64,000 nt of DNA from Wolfiporia cocos. Its lineage: Eukaryota > Basidiomycota > Agaricomycetes > Polyporales > Phaeolaceae. Both the position numbers and the translations under genes were made by a program. Below the pieces are notes generated by a model that saw only the letters and a program-made list of their open reading frames with translations, had not been told where the DNA came from and did not search any database. Where the stretch lies: the NCBI GenBank assembly GCA_029448655.1, contig JACCLO010000012.1, positions 2,232,001 to 2,296,000 of the forward strand, read 5' to 3'. Each line of letters opens with the position of its first letter. The stretch's first letter is position 1. Positions 22,339-33,900 of the stretch are shown here, piece after piece.

Positions 22339-23875
22339 GTCATGAGGTCTAACTGGACGCACGACCCGTTTGTTCCATCTTCGTCAGCCTCACCAGCATC
22401 CTCCGCAAGACGAATCTGTGCCAGTCTGCGCTGAGCCAACGTTAGCCAACGCGTGTTGTACGGCTACATGCAACTCTAGATGAGTGTGAATACGTATACA
22501 ACTTGACATTGGACGAACATAGTCGGGCAGCAGGAAACTTAGATCGTTTCAATCGTCAGGATTACATGGTGAAACATAAGCGAGGATAAGCGTACGTACA
22601 TTGAGGCGATTCCAACGCAAATAGTAGCGCAGCCCTACAATTACTGTTAGCGCTATTATCGTCGAGATCAGCAGGTAGATACCTCAATATAGAACAACCT
22701 GTTTTACATCTATCAACAAATGCCAATTCCTCAATCGACTCAACCAATTCACTTACCATCTCCATGCGGCAATTTCCCGTTTTCCCTGCATGCCTCCGAG
22801 TATTCCAGCAGGTATCAACTAGGGGGCTAGTCAATATTCCCGGTTGTGGTATCAGTCGCTATTATACTCACGCTTCCGAAGGCATTCGAGATGAGCAGGC
22901 CGCTAAAATCAATGGCCCCGCGAAAGGCTAACTCCTGCGGGAAAGGGGTAAGTGGATTGTCCACAACCATTAAAGTTGGGGTGTACCTTTCGCGTGTACC
23001 ATCGGGAAAGCAGGTACATACATCCGGGATAGAAGGTAGCCTACTTATACCTCAGACTATTGTCCTGGATTCTATCATACGATTTACCTCTGGAAGTCCG
23101 ATGAACACACGACAGACCATGATACTCGCGTAGGATTTGGTGAGCTGTGGCAATCCATCACAGATGGACAAAAATAGCAAACATGAATTGAAATACCCCG
23201 GTGCACGCACTCGTCAGACCCCATGCGCATACGCAGAACGGGATGTAGTATGACGGCCTTCCCAGAGTCAGATCTGATTAGTTTCGCTACGGCGTGTGAC
23301 GTACCTCGGGATTCGGTTCAAAATCTGGACCATGGTGCATTAGCATATCATCCACTTCATTAGTATCAGCTATTCACCATGTTCGACGGTATTTGAAAAG
23401 GTGCGTATGATGCCAATAATATTGCGATGACGGTGTTGTATTGAATATCTGCGAGGAAATGTTGACCCCCCACCTCCGAGGAGAGCGTCCAGGTACATAC
23501 CTGTGAGATTAAGATCTTGTTCGAGACCCTGAAGTCTTGCAGACGAGACGGCAACACGCTGAAAGGCAGCTCTTCAGCAATATCGAGTATTTAGACCAAC
23601 GCACTTACGTCGATACAGTTCAGGACATTCGTCACGATGATGGTTGGCAGCAGCCTCATATCGAGAAGGCGCACTAATTTCCTTTCAGCGGCTTGCCTGG
23701 AAGTAGGGTCAACTAGTATGCCATCGAGTGTCGAGTTAGGCTCTACAGGCGAGTGTTGTTCAGCGACAGGAATTTCCTTCTCATCAATCTGCTTGCTGCC
23801 CTCGCCCTTTGACATGGCGGTAGGTGCTCTGGAGGAAGGAGGAAGTATGTATGCGAGAGACAGAGTACGGCACAA
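22339..23875 (-). pseudogene. MFS transporter (DAL5/allantoate-permease-like), 3'-truncated
   Basis: A minus-strand gene with many ~50-bp GT-AG introns. ATG is at 23875 or 23815, the latter just before the acidic N-terminus. Exons encode RKLVRLLDMRLLP near TM1, then RVAVSSARLQGLEQDL, DIQYNTVIAILLASYAPFQIPSN, MVCRVFIGLPEATFYPG, YLLSRWYTRKELAFRGA, AGILGGMQGK, LTVIVGL and the cytoplasmic loop NTRWLTLAQRRLAQIRLAED. These are landmarks of the fungal DAL5-type anion:cation symporter family, a plasma-membrane proton-coupled carrier of small organic anions. The gene stops at the central loop near 22340, next to the LTR fragment, so the C-terminal six helices are absent. The substrate cannot be inferred. 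Confidence 0.78.
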
Positions 23876-25020
23876 AGGCCATTGCTCAGGGCTAAGTGCC
23901 TCCGGGGCTATTAATGGTTCCTGTGGTGTTAGGGTTGCGTCGAGAAGAAGCGGACCACCACCGCGCAGGGATTAGATGAATCCTAGTGGTCTGGATGCGG
24001 CTAGATGATCCATGTTAGCTGCTATACCAAATTGTCAATAACAGAGAAGACATATTCATCAGTCGTCAATAATGCTACGGATGGGCCGTCGCTTGGAGTA
24101 CATCATGTGAGGTAGTTGCCGGCAGAGGGTGGAAGGGTTATGACACAGACGACAGCAATGATAAGGGCACTGTAAAATTGAGTGGAATGCGCTAGGAATG
24201 AATGCGCTAGGAATGAATAAAGGAACGCAAGGGCGGGTCTCTGTACTTCAGTCAGCTGTGCTTCGTGCGAGGCGCGGGGAGTAAAATTGCATAGAGCGCG
24301 TGGACCCTGTGTCAAGAAGCGTTGTGTGAACGAACCTGAAAGGGACGCAGCGGGAGATGTGATGTGGACGACCCAACTGAAGTTGAGGGCGCCGGAACTG
24401 AAGACGCTGCTACGGAAGATGTCCGAGGTGCGAAAACAGACGCAAACGGCGACATAATCGCTGTCACGACGGCCGACGACGACGCAGACACCGACACCAA
24501 TAGCGACACAGACACGGTCACGAACGAAACAAATTGAGGCTGAGAGAATAAACAATGGAGGCAATAGGAGGGCCGAGTGAATCAAATCGAGAATTCGAAT
24601 CGACAGAATGAAGGGGATGAATGTGCAATCGCCTGTGTCCCCAGCCGCTTTCAATCCATCAAGGGGATCAGGTTGTAGCGCGATCTTGAACTTTTGGACA
24701 CCCGCTCGTATGCAGTATATACCGAGGGTACCGCAGTGGCGCTGCCATCACCTAGCTCCTCGTCGTGTAAAGCTCCTCGAGCTGTGCGCTACGCCGCATC
24801 GTGACGCGCAGGCCGCCCAGCGCAACGCAGTCACGATAACAGCACGCCCGATCCCTTGCATCCGCCTCATAACACGCAGCTCCATGCGTCTGGGATACCG
24901 AGCGCGCGAGCATCACAACCATTGTGTGTAGTCGACTGCGCTTGCAACACGGGCGCGCCCTAGCCCTTGCGCGACAGCGTCAACGTATTCTACGTGGGGC
25001 CCCTTTGGGCTCATGAAATG
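23876..25020. other. Intergenic, no supported gene
   Basis: Contains the presumed upstream region of the MFS fragment. A long minus-strand open frame (24103-24654) with hydrophobic stretches and a short duplication (LAHSFLAHS) has no recognisable domain or intron signals and I do not call it. Confidence 0.4.
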
Positions 25021-25021
25021 A

Positions 25022-25232
25022 GCTTGCAGAGGCTGCTGCGGACTTGGAAAGCAGGGTGCAGCTAGTCGAGGGTCAGGTGCAGGCGCTTGAAAGAACCAAG
25101 CAGGTATGTAGGCCCGTGGTTGACTGGATTCGAACCAACGAAGAGGCTAGTAGCTAACATCCGCGGTTTGCAGAGGGAATCGTCCGCTCGTCTTGGGAGT
25201 GAGCGCTTACTAGAGGCGCACGATTGGCCTGG
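25022..25232 (+). CDS. Coiled-coil exon pair, product unknown
   Basis: The first exon (to 25103) reads ELAEAAADLESRVQLVEGQV then QALERTKQ, a heptad-like amphipathic helix. A donor GTATGT at 25104 and acceptor TTTGCAG ending at 25173 bound a 70-bp intron. The second exon, 25174-25232, reads RESSARLGSERLLEAHDWPG and is followed by GTAAGC. This looks like part of a spliced coiled-coil protein, but neither start nor end could be placed and a TGA lies just upstream of the first exon. The second exon recurs at about 29611-29670. Confidence 0.4.
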
Positions 25233-25757
25233 GTAAGCTTTTCGGGCAAAGCACGGTCAAGTGTCTGCGTGCGGCATTTGTCCCACGCCGTTGCGAGAGA
25301 GAAGGTACATGGAGGGCTGTGCAGGAGATGGGCGTGGCTCGATGCAGTGGGCGAGCGGCCGAGCGGCCGAAGGGTATGTAGACAGGAGAAAGCAAATAAA
25401 AATGTTGTGCAATTGCTCGTTACGCACGCCTGCGTGCCGGCAGGAATACGCTCTGCCGGCATGCACAGCCCACGTCGCTATCGGAAGCAGCAGCTTCGTC
25501 GTCCTCAGCACTAGAATACGGAGGCCGTGCAGGAAAGGAGGATGAGCGCGTACTATAGATTGGAGCGGCTGGCCGCGATGGAGGCGCCGATTGCGCTCTG
25601 CAAGCCGCATCCTGGAGATGCGAGCGAGCGCGAGCGAGAGAGCCTGAGAGGGGGGCGGAACATCGACCGGGTACGAGTGCCGAGCAAAATTGGCTCGAGT
25701 TTATAACGTAGAAAGGACTCAGAAAGCTCCACCATTCAGCGCGAATTTGTCGGCCTA
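25082..25757 (+). repeat. Direct duplication, copy 1
   Basis: About 0.68 kb matching 29521-30205 in the same orientation with scattered substitutions and short indels. It begins near GGCGCTTGAAAGAACCAAG and ends near CATTCAGCGCGAATTTGTCGG. It includes the intron, the RESSARLGSERLL exon and the segment with GCCGGCAGGAATACGC. No terminal repeats or target duplications were found, so it is a segmental duplication or an unrecognised repeat. Confidence 0.8.
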
Positions 25758-26582
25758 ATCGTGCAGGGAAATAATACTATCAATATTATGTAATGCCATG
25801 AGGTTAGAAATTACCTGAGATGGCAATGTGATCGGGATTGACTGAATATTGTTTCATAGCAACAGTAATTTGATGCCAACGGTTCGAATTCGATCTTCGC
25901 GCAAGTCTCAAGGCATTCTCCCGTCCGTCACAACAGGTCAATCAGTCATCAATATAGTGAGGTAGATGGTTTCTCGAACACTTGATATCTTGCACGTCAC
26001 TGACCATGAGAATTGGCTAACTGTTTTCTCTGGTGCGACGGATGACTTTCTTCGATTCCCTTGCAGACATCAGCGGTATCGACTTGTCCTATGCGCTAAA
26101 GTCATTCTCCGAACATCTCTCACCCGCGACGAGGAGGACTGAGAGCATATTTGATACTCAATGTCGAGTAATTGATAGGCATGACAACTGCATTCCCATA
26201 GCCGCGCAGTTGGGCATCCCAGGTGCATGGGCTCTTAATTTACTCGGCATCAGCATAAGCATGCCAGAAATTGAGTTTGGTCCATACCAGGGCACTTGCC
26301 GGTCTCATGGTATCCGGTGTCGCGGGACCTGACGCGTTGACCGTTCACTCATATTATATTGTTGACAGGTCATGTAATATAGTCAATGGCGTCCCGCCTT
26401 CCCCGCAGAAGGAGGGCAACGAGGGCATCGCGTTCTAGACCCCCACTATACTGCATATCAAAGATCCGCTTCTGCTTCTTCAGCAGATTCACAATGGCAG
26501 TACACCCTACGCAGCTTTCATTCATTGTTCGTAAGTGTTCTGTTCGTGTATAGCGGATGATTCCCACACATATACGTCCAAT
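25758..26582. other. Intergenic, no supported gene
   Basis: Upstream region of the DUF6533 gene. Open frames such as 26033-26332 (+) and 26370-26567 (-) have no recognised domains. An extra 5' exon of the DUF6533 gene cannot be excluded. Confidence 0.4.
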
Positions 26583-27958
26583 ATGTCAGCAACATTCAAG
26601 AGCTTGTGTGCTGCATTCACATTCATCTTGTATGACACTCTTTTGAACATAACAGACGAGGTAGGGCTTGAAAGTACTCTTCAGCGAGATTATCGCTGAC
26701 TGTGCTTCAGATTGAGTACATTTGGAAGTAAGGTTTTACCGCTCCATCAAAGTGACTATTGTCTCAACTTCGAGTATTATCTGCTAAGGGGTCAACGATC
26801 GTGGATCAAATGGGCATACGTGTTTATCAGATATATGCCTCATTTTTTGCAAGGGTATGTGCGCATTTGACGCTTTTAATGTCAATATGTTGTAAGTAAC
26901 AAGGTGCTCTCACAGCGGAATGATAGTCCTCTTCGCTCACATGTACAGCCCCCACCTGTGGAGTCATGAAGTATGCCTTGCATGGTGGTTGTACCAGGCC
27001 ACTATGTTCGAGGGGCTCCTCATCGCAGTCGAAGGCGTCTTCATTGTACGCAGTATGTCCACCGTCCTTCATTGTCATTCCCGACATGACATTCTCTCTG
27101 TCCAGTTTGTGCGATGTACGGCCACCACCGCGTGCTCATGGTGATGATCCTTGTACTATATTTCGGCGAGATCGCTGCAATGATCACATTGCTCACTGTC
27201 TTAACGATGGGGATGCAGTTTGACACGGAGTGTCTGATAGTGGAGGTTCCTCCTATATTTGCGGCTTACTGGTGCGCTTGATTTTTCTATGGGACGAGGT
27301 CTGAGGTGAAGTATCCCTTCAAGGACCGTGCCACTCGTATTTGAAACGTTCTTGTTCGGCTTGATTATAATCAAGTTCTTCACAAGCGTTAGCAGGCAAC
27401 TTGACATGCGACCTGTCCTCTTCGTGTTGGTTCGAGACGGGATGTGGGCATATGCCATCATCTTTGGTGAGACCTCTTATCTTAGCATTATCGATGCCTA
27501 TATTTCTCTGACATTCACATTGGGCTCAGCCGTGATGTTGCTCAATACGCTCATGTACAACCTATTGCACAATGCTTACGCAGATACAACTCTCCCGTAC
27601 GCACAGTAGTTATGTTTATTCTTCCTGTTACTGATCCTGATTGATATCTCGCAGATGGGAGGCTAGTATCATCTCATTTGCGGTAAGTATTTTATGCCTC
27701 GGATTATCTCTAACTTTCTCATAGGATAGAACTTGCCAGGGCTCACGTGTCCTGCTCAACATACGGCGGGCTTCTGCCAAACGGGACTCATACATGACGT
27801 CGATGTGGACGGCATATAGCGCAGACGCTGAGTTGTGCTTCGGCAGTGAGAGTCCGACCGCGGTTTCTCCCAGCATCGAGACAATAATGGATGCATGTCA
27901 GGTTGAGTTGCGGGATATGCAGACTGACGAGCGCATGTCAGGCCATGCTCGGTGCTAA
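26583..27958 (+). CDS. DUF6533 domain multi-pass membrane protein
   Basis: Nine exons with consistent GT-AG introns: 26583-26660, 26711-26727, 26789-26854, 26916-27052, 27106-27271, 27324-27466, 27530-27605, 27655-27682 and 27740-27958. The N-terminus MSATFKSLCAAFTFILYDTL then LLNITDEIEYIWKGQRSW matches the start of the fungal DUF6533 family (tyrosine/aspartate in the first helix, then a tryptophan-rich loop). Hydrophobic segments follow: WAYVFIRYMPHFL, WWLYQATMFEGLLIAVEGVF, VLMVMILVLYFGEIAAMITL, FETFLFGLIIIKF, and a helix ending NTLMYNLLHNAY. About seven helices are expected, with a polar C-terminal tail ending GHARC. The family is greatly expanded in Agaricomycetes and its function is unknown. 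The start at 26583 is the first Met that keeps the conserved frame. No defect was found. Confidence 0.85.
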
Positions 27959-29520
27959 GCGCCACACTTGTCGCGTTTGGCTGCAGTCCTTCGACTTCTA
28001 ATTCAGCTTTAGGGTTTTGTGGGATCGAGCGACAAGTATATTAGAGCTGCTCGTAACCTAATCACTCAGATCCCACTGCGTATAATGTCGTATTGGCATA
28101 TTCTCGAAGCAAATACTAGTGGGAACATTTAAAATATGATTGTATTGTTGCTGAATTGTGTGACAGCGCTAAAATCTCCGTGTACCATGTTATAGTCAGT
28201 CTCGCTCATTGCGGGCTTGTACCTCAACAACTGGCGTCAGTTTTTGATTCCCAGCTGAGAAATGCATCGTTGATGGACATCCAAATGGTCGCAGGGTCGG
28301 AAAATGTATCGAAACAATCCAGATTGCACGGCATCTGCCATATTGACAGTGTCTGGTCGTTAGACAGTGCCTAAGATATCATCAGTACGAGAAGAACTCT
28401 TTACTACAATGTATAACTCACACAATTTCCACGTCTGTATGCTAGCTTGAAATCTATCAGTCTTCAATTGAGCGGCACGTTGATGAATGACAAGATGATC
28501 TCATCGGTTAAATGTCCTAATCTGCCTGCTCATTGCGTTTCGCCCTCTCGACGCGAGAAAGCCTATGTGTAAGTCCTGCGCGAGGACCAACGTATTAGCG
28601 TCGCCAAGAAGCAATATCCAATTCTAACCACCACATTGTCGTCTCAAACGGGCTAGGCTTACGGCATTTCCATGGACGATTGACGCGACGCCGCGCTCAT
28701 TGCAGGTCGTTCCGGTCTGCATACCATCTGTAGAACATGATCCCGCAGGAGTATTAGGCGAGCAACGCCCATCTCCGCCGCAATATCAGGCGGGACCCAA
28801 CAAGGTAGAAGTCATTCACTATTGCGGTATAAAGCTAGTACATCCCGACGTATCCGCTAGCGCTTAGCGCTTAGGGGTCATCGCGGGAAGCTCTCTATGG
28901 CCATACGAAGGACGTTGCGCTCTCTGTCTATAGAGGCGCGCAATTAACAGTCGTGCGACAGGTTTCGGTACGTCGATCGGACCCAGAGTGTGTGCTACCT
29001 AGGCTCATAAATCAGCCTGAGGTTAGGAAGACAGTCGTTCCTATACTCATGTGCCACCCAGTGCCACACCGTTCGTGCAAATTCCCGCTGTGTCACCGAG
29101 GAGGTGGAATCTACACCGATCACACCACGTCCAATGAGATGAGCATCCCGTCATTAAGAGAGAGTCGCATACAGGAAATAGCTCAGGTGTCCCTGAGCGA
29201 TGCGGCGTATGCCTGCGTAGCGCGTTCCGTTAGTGCGTTTCATCCAAAATGAGAGTGTAGGCTCATACTGGCATGTGCATGTGAACGGTGACTGTCAATG
29301 GTTCGAAAGAGAGGTCCCGAGGCGCCAACCGACTGTTCAGTGTCCATCAAACTGCTCAGTAGTAAACAAGTTATGGTGACCCCCAGACACTTCTCGACAA
29401 TTGATGAACCATACATCATTATTACGAAGGACAACACACCCCAGCGCGACACAAAAACACAGCTCATTAAGAGATCATACACACATCTCAGGCTAACAAC
29501 AGCGCAAGACAACAAGTGCG
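27959..29520. other. Intergenic, no supported gene
   Basis: About 1.56 kb without recognisable coding, RNA or transposon signals. Longest open frames (28953-29252 +, 29240-29575 -) look incidental. Confidence 0.45.
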
Positions 29521-30205
29521 GGCGCTTAATAACCAAGTAAGTATGTAGGCCCGTGGTTGACTGAATTCGAACCAACGAAGAAGCTGGTAGCTAACATCCG
29601 CGGTTTGTAGAGGGAATCGTCCGCTCGTCCTGGGAGTGAGCGCTTATTAGAGGCGCACGATTGGCCTGGGTAAGCTTTTCGGGCAAACCGCGGTCAAGTG
29701 TTTGCGTGCGGCTCCCACGCCATTGCGAGAGAGAAGGCACAGGGCTGTACGGGAGATGGGCGTGGCTCGATGCAGTGGGCGAGCGGGCGAGCGGGCTAAG
29801 GATATGTGGACGGGAGAAAACGGGGAAAGTGGATGGAAAGCAAAGAAAAATGCTGTACGATTGCTCGTTACGCACGCTTGCGCGCCGGCAGGAATACGCT
29901 CTGCCGGCATGCACAGCCCACGTCGCTATCGGAAGCAGCAGCTTCGTCGTCCTCAGCACTAGAATACGGAGGCCGAGCAGGAAAGGATGAGCGCGTAATA
30001 TAGATTGGAGCGGCTGACCGCGATGGAGGCGCCGATTGCGCACTGCAAGCCACATAGGAGAGCCGAACATGTGCGCTGGAGACGCGAGCGAGAGAGCCTG
30101 AGAGGGGGGCGGAACATCGACCGGGTACGAGTGCCGAGCACAATGGGCTCGAGTCTATAACGTAGAAAGCTCCAGGGCACCATTCAGCGCGAATCTGTCG
30201 GCCTA
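29521..30205 (+). repeat. Direct duplication, copy 2
   Basis: Copy of 25082-25757. The RESSARPGSERLLEAHDWPG exon, its acceptor (TTTGTAG) and donor (GTAAGC) are kept, but the coiled-coil exon in front of it is replaced by unrelated sequence, so the exon is orphaned. Differences include several short indels. Confidence 0.8.
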
Positions 30206-30418
30206 GAGAGCATTATTGGAGTATGAAAGATCGTAAGGCAAGTATTCCCGCTACGTTAGTAGTGGGTTCTTACAGCCGGAGCACGTTCCACTCCCCTGCA
30301 AGATTTGCAAAGTCACATGACCTTCACGTGGATTTCATGTGATCTGTTCCATGGCCATCGAGAGAGAGAGAGACAACCACTTATATCCCACAGTCAGTAA
30401 ACTATGTACATGTGCGGC
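30206..30418. other. Short spacer with (AG)n run
   Basis: Holds a short GAGAGAGAGAGA microsatellite at about 30359-30372 and nothing else recognised. It ends with GCGGC (30414-30418), the target copy of the solo LTR that follows. Confidence 0.6.
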
Positions 30419-30481
30419 TGACACAAGCGCTACCCTAGACACACACCCGGGGGAAGGGGGCTCGCTCAAAGGCACCTTCCT
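30419..30481 (-). repeat. Long-LTR family solo LTR, terminal fragment
   Basis: Reads TGACACAAGCGCTACC, the reverse-complement end of the LTR ending at 10085. It is preceded by GCGGC; the other end of the same LTR at 46506 is followed by GTGGC, so the pair is a target duplication with one transition. Gypsy F2b inserted here. Confidence 0.82.
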
Positions 30482-30857
30482 TGTCACAAGCCGATTTCTT
30501 TCGCCTAGCTAGTGACTAGAGCCCAAACCCTTATCTTATCTAAGTGCGTGCCTAAGCAGTCACGTCCAAGGACCCCGATCACCCTATCACGTGTTGTCAG
30601 ACCCCCAGACACTCTGTGTCGTGTACCTACACCCATTAATAGGGTTTACCTTACAGAACGGACTATCAGCTTACGTAATAACTATACAGTTGCCAAACAA
30701 TGTACAAACAGTAGAATAGCATATATACTGGCCGACGAGCAGGGCAGCAACCCAGACTCGTCTTGGCCTTATACGCCTTGAGTAGCCTCAGATCAGGAAA
30801 ACGCTTTCACACGAGTCATATTCCCCTGAGTAGTTGCTTGAGTTGTTGCTTGTGTCA
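30482..30857 (+). repeat. F2b 5' LTR
   Basis: 376 bp, TGTCACAAGC...GCTTGTGTCA, like the F2a LTRs. TATA-like ATATATA at 30721-30727. No 3' partner survives. Confidence 0.92.
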
Positions 30858-30869
30858 TAAGACGAGTCT
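30754..30869 (+). promoter_or_regulatory. F2b transcript start and self-priming site
   Basis: AGACTCGTCTT (30754-30764) lies about 30 nt after TATA and is exactly complementary over 11 nt to AAGACGAGTCT (30859-30869), which starts one base after the LTR end at 30857. Confidence 0.75.
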
Positions 30870-31624
30870 CCTCCCCGTTTAGTGGTCTTACCCTAAGCAA
30901 CCCCGGCGCACTAGGGGCAAAGTGCACCTTTCTTTCGCTCTTGTTGAACTTCGGTTCTCCGAGCACGTGATTGGTTTCATACCCGCCACATCCCAGGGTT
31001 AAGGGATTAGAGTTCTGGGGGAAAAACTTGCAAACAGCGTGTAGGGGACCACTCCTACCGTTGCTTCTAAGCTACTGAGCCACCGTCGTGCAATGCGGCG
31101 TAAAGGCTTTGGGTTACATCCCCACCACAGTAATTGTGCACCCGACACGTAATAATCAAAGGCGTTAAGGGGCCCTGTGGCAGTGTACAGAGGCACTGGT
31201 TGTCTATTTACGGGCCTACTACCCCGACGATACGCGCATTACCGCGCCCCCGTTACTATACAACCCAGCGCATAACCCGTGGCTGAAGAGGCAGGAAATC
31301 ACCTACGTACTGTACCGGCACTTGCCGCTTACGGTAGCATTTTACACGCCCCATCACATAGGCGGATAGATCCCGTGCCCCCGGTATCCCGAATTAGCTT
31401 CGGGGCTGGACGAGATTTCGGAGGCTGCGTTTTCTCACCGGCTTTGGGAAGAAAACCCCTTAGCGTTTCTTGGCACATCTTCGAAAAGAGGTGGACGCAG
31501 TTTGTAGTGGACAGAGACTTCCTAGTTAACACCCCGATAGCTCTTTGGAGGCGCCACAGTGGGCAGGTAGTGGTCTCGGTCGTGACTACATCTTTCATAC
31601 CATAAATTCTACTACATATGAGAC
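30870..31624 (+). other. F2b leader (untranslated)
   Basis: About 750 nt homologous to the F2c leader, with the CCCGA...TCGGG hairpin at 31388-31404. No conserved reading frame. Confidence 0.6.
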
Positions 31625-33900
31625 ATGGCTCACTCCATCAACTTCATCCGCAACCCACGACCCGAACAAGCCCCGGCACCTGCACCTGCTGCCACATTCC
31701 TTGCCAACGCTCCCCCCCATCGGAACACTTCAACCCCTTCGACACATTCATAGGGGATATGGGAGCTCTCTCAGTAGCGGACAGCATCCACGCCCCGCAA
31801 GAACCCGAAGTGGCCCCGATCGAGGAACGCACGGTAGCCGGATCATCCTACTTGCCATCGGTATGAACGTTCCAACCAAACGTAGTCCCCGAGCCCAACC
31901 AGATCGAGGAAGCTTTCCACTTCGCCCAACATTGAAGCAACACGATTTGGGGTGGAAGCCAACTAGGTCATATCGACTCACCCCTGGCTCTACAATGGGC
32001 ATTCCCGCTGAACCCCACCACCGTGGATTTCGGAACTCGGTGTCACCAGGTCAGGGATGCGATGGTAGCAGTCGGTACATGGTCACAGGAAATGGGCGCA
32101 TGATTCTTATGTGAGGCACAACGGCTACAGGCAGACGTACTCCAAGCCGGAGATGCGGCTTCACTCCATAGCCTGGCACCACCTCCCGTCAGAACCCCCG
32201 TCTCAGCCGCCGAAAGTCGTTTCCGACCAGTAGAAAATTGGGTGCACTCGGTACACATGCACTCCCCACAAAGGACCCCTCGGGGAAGTCAACCCTTGCC
32301 AACCCCCCCAACTCGCAGAAACTCCCGGCAGACGAACCCATTCCTGCCAGGATACACACCCCCGGTCTTCACTGCCCTGGCTCCCGTACACCCCAGATCA
32401 TTCGCCAACGCAGCACGCCCCGATATGTCTGGCAACCCGGTACCTCCTCTGCCACAGGCAGCGCCCGTGAACACCTGGAGAGCCACGCTTTTTCAGGGAA
32501 CATGTGCGTCTATGTGGAGACCCGAGAAACCGGCATCATCGCAATGGGACGCGTACTCCCTGCTGCCCGAGCCAAGGCCAGACCCCCGGTACAAGTCCAA
32601 GGTCAGGGAACCCGAGGCATTCACCGGCACCAGCTTCACCGACTGGTATATGTGACTCCAGCTATACATCGACGACAACACCCCCATCCTCTTTACAGAT
32701 TCCAAAAAGGTGGGGGCGGTGATCTCGCTAATCTGTGGACCCAAGGTTGACTCATGGGTAACCGTGTTCGCTTGAGAGCATTATCTCAGTGGACAATGGA
32801 GGATCAGCTGGGATCAGTTCGTCTGGGAGTTGCACCAGAAATTTGACGACCCGGACCTGGAGAAAAAGGCGGCTGTAGCGGCAGAGCGACTCACCATGAC
32901 GCTTGGTAAAGGTGAGGAGTACTTCCAGGAGCTTGAACGACTCCTGGGAGAGGCCAAGTACGATAGGGAAAACCAAGTGGTCCACAGCTGGATCACCAGG
33001 GCAGTACCTAAGGACATCTACTCCTCGGTCCACCAGGCATTCGTCGTAGCCACCGTCAATGACAAATCGCAGCGAGGATACAACGTCCAGATTCCAGAAG
33101 ACTACGAGTCCTGGAAGCAGGCCATCCTCCGCACCGACAACGTGATTTGTCGACTCCGGGATGAGGAAAAACTGCGGAGCATGACCAAGGGTACCACGGA
33201 TAAGGGCAAGGAGAGTGCTAAGCCCGAGCACGCTCCCCGAGCAGAGCCAACAGCGGAAGAAAGGGCAAACTTGCTCAAGAGAAAGTGCCACTCTTGCAGC
33301 AAGATGCAGGCCAAGGCACCTGGCAAGGGATGCACCAAGACATCCTGGCACCAGCCAAACTGGCGGTCCAAGACCAACACCACCCCCACCACCAGCAGAT
33401 CCGGAACCCAGCGAACCCGGCAGGCTATCGAAGGGAACGAAGCTCCAAAGGTCCTTGGTGAGATCCCCCAGGAGGACTTCGTCCGAATGGTGGCCGCATG
33501 GGCAAAGGAGAACCCTGATGCCACAAAAGAAGCCGGGTTTGCCCCCACTCAGGTAGGTTCCTCCCCCTCGAATCGCTTTTCAGTATTGGAAGTAGAAGAA
33601 CCAGTGAACTCCAAAAAAAGCGACTCGGCTGCCACGGAGAACGATGAACCGGTGGATGGACTATATGGGCTAGAGACCGGGGCCCCAATATTAGACCCAG
33701 TATCTGTACACTTCACACCTGTAGAATCGGACATAGACGACGACGACGGAGCTTCAACATGCTCCGACGATTCGTTTGTAACAGCCTTGGAGGCGCCTCC
33801 CACTGGAGCGTGGTGGGAGGCAAATACCGTGCTTAATTCCTCCAATGTTAATGTAACATATGTTCCAATGGACATAGACCCGGTAGTGACACCTGATGTG
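31625..33900 (+). pseudogene. F2b Gag
   Basis: ATG 31625 gives MAHSINFIRNPRPEQ, matching F2c Gag MASPHDINYIRNPQPEN. The first ~600 nt are then broken by stops and frameshifts. From about 32242 one frame reads the central Gag (VREPEAFTG, ISWDQFVWELHQKFDDPDLE, IPEDYESWKQAIL), with TGA at 32653 and 32773. The zinc-binding motif C-X2-C-X11-C-X5-H is at 33286-33351, followed by an acidic linker that runs straight into the dUTPase. Gag, dUTPase and protease share one frame, so the ancestor probably made a single Gag-Pro-Pol polyprotein. Confidence 0.85.

Noticed and set aside
24103..24654. 183-codon minus-strand open frame with hydrophobic stretches
   Set aside because: No domain, no splice pattern and no supporting context; composition looks incidental.
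25104..25140. T-arm-like sequence (complement GGTTCGAATCC) suggesting a tRNA
   Set aside because: No matching 5' acceptor arm or A box at tRNA distance; it lies inside an intron and recurs only as part of the 0.68-kb duplication.
25255..25612. Several overlapping open frames on both strands inside the duplication
   Set aside because: Indels between the two copies are not in multiples of three and no frame is favoured.
27959..29520. Small genes from short open frames (for example 28953-29252)
   Set aside because: No recognisable domain, no intron signals and no conserved start context.
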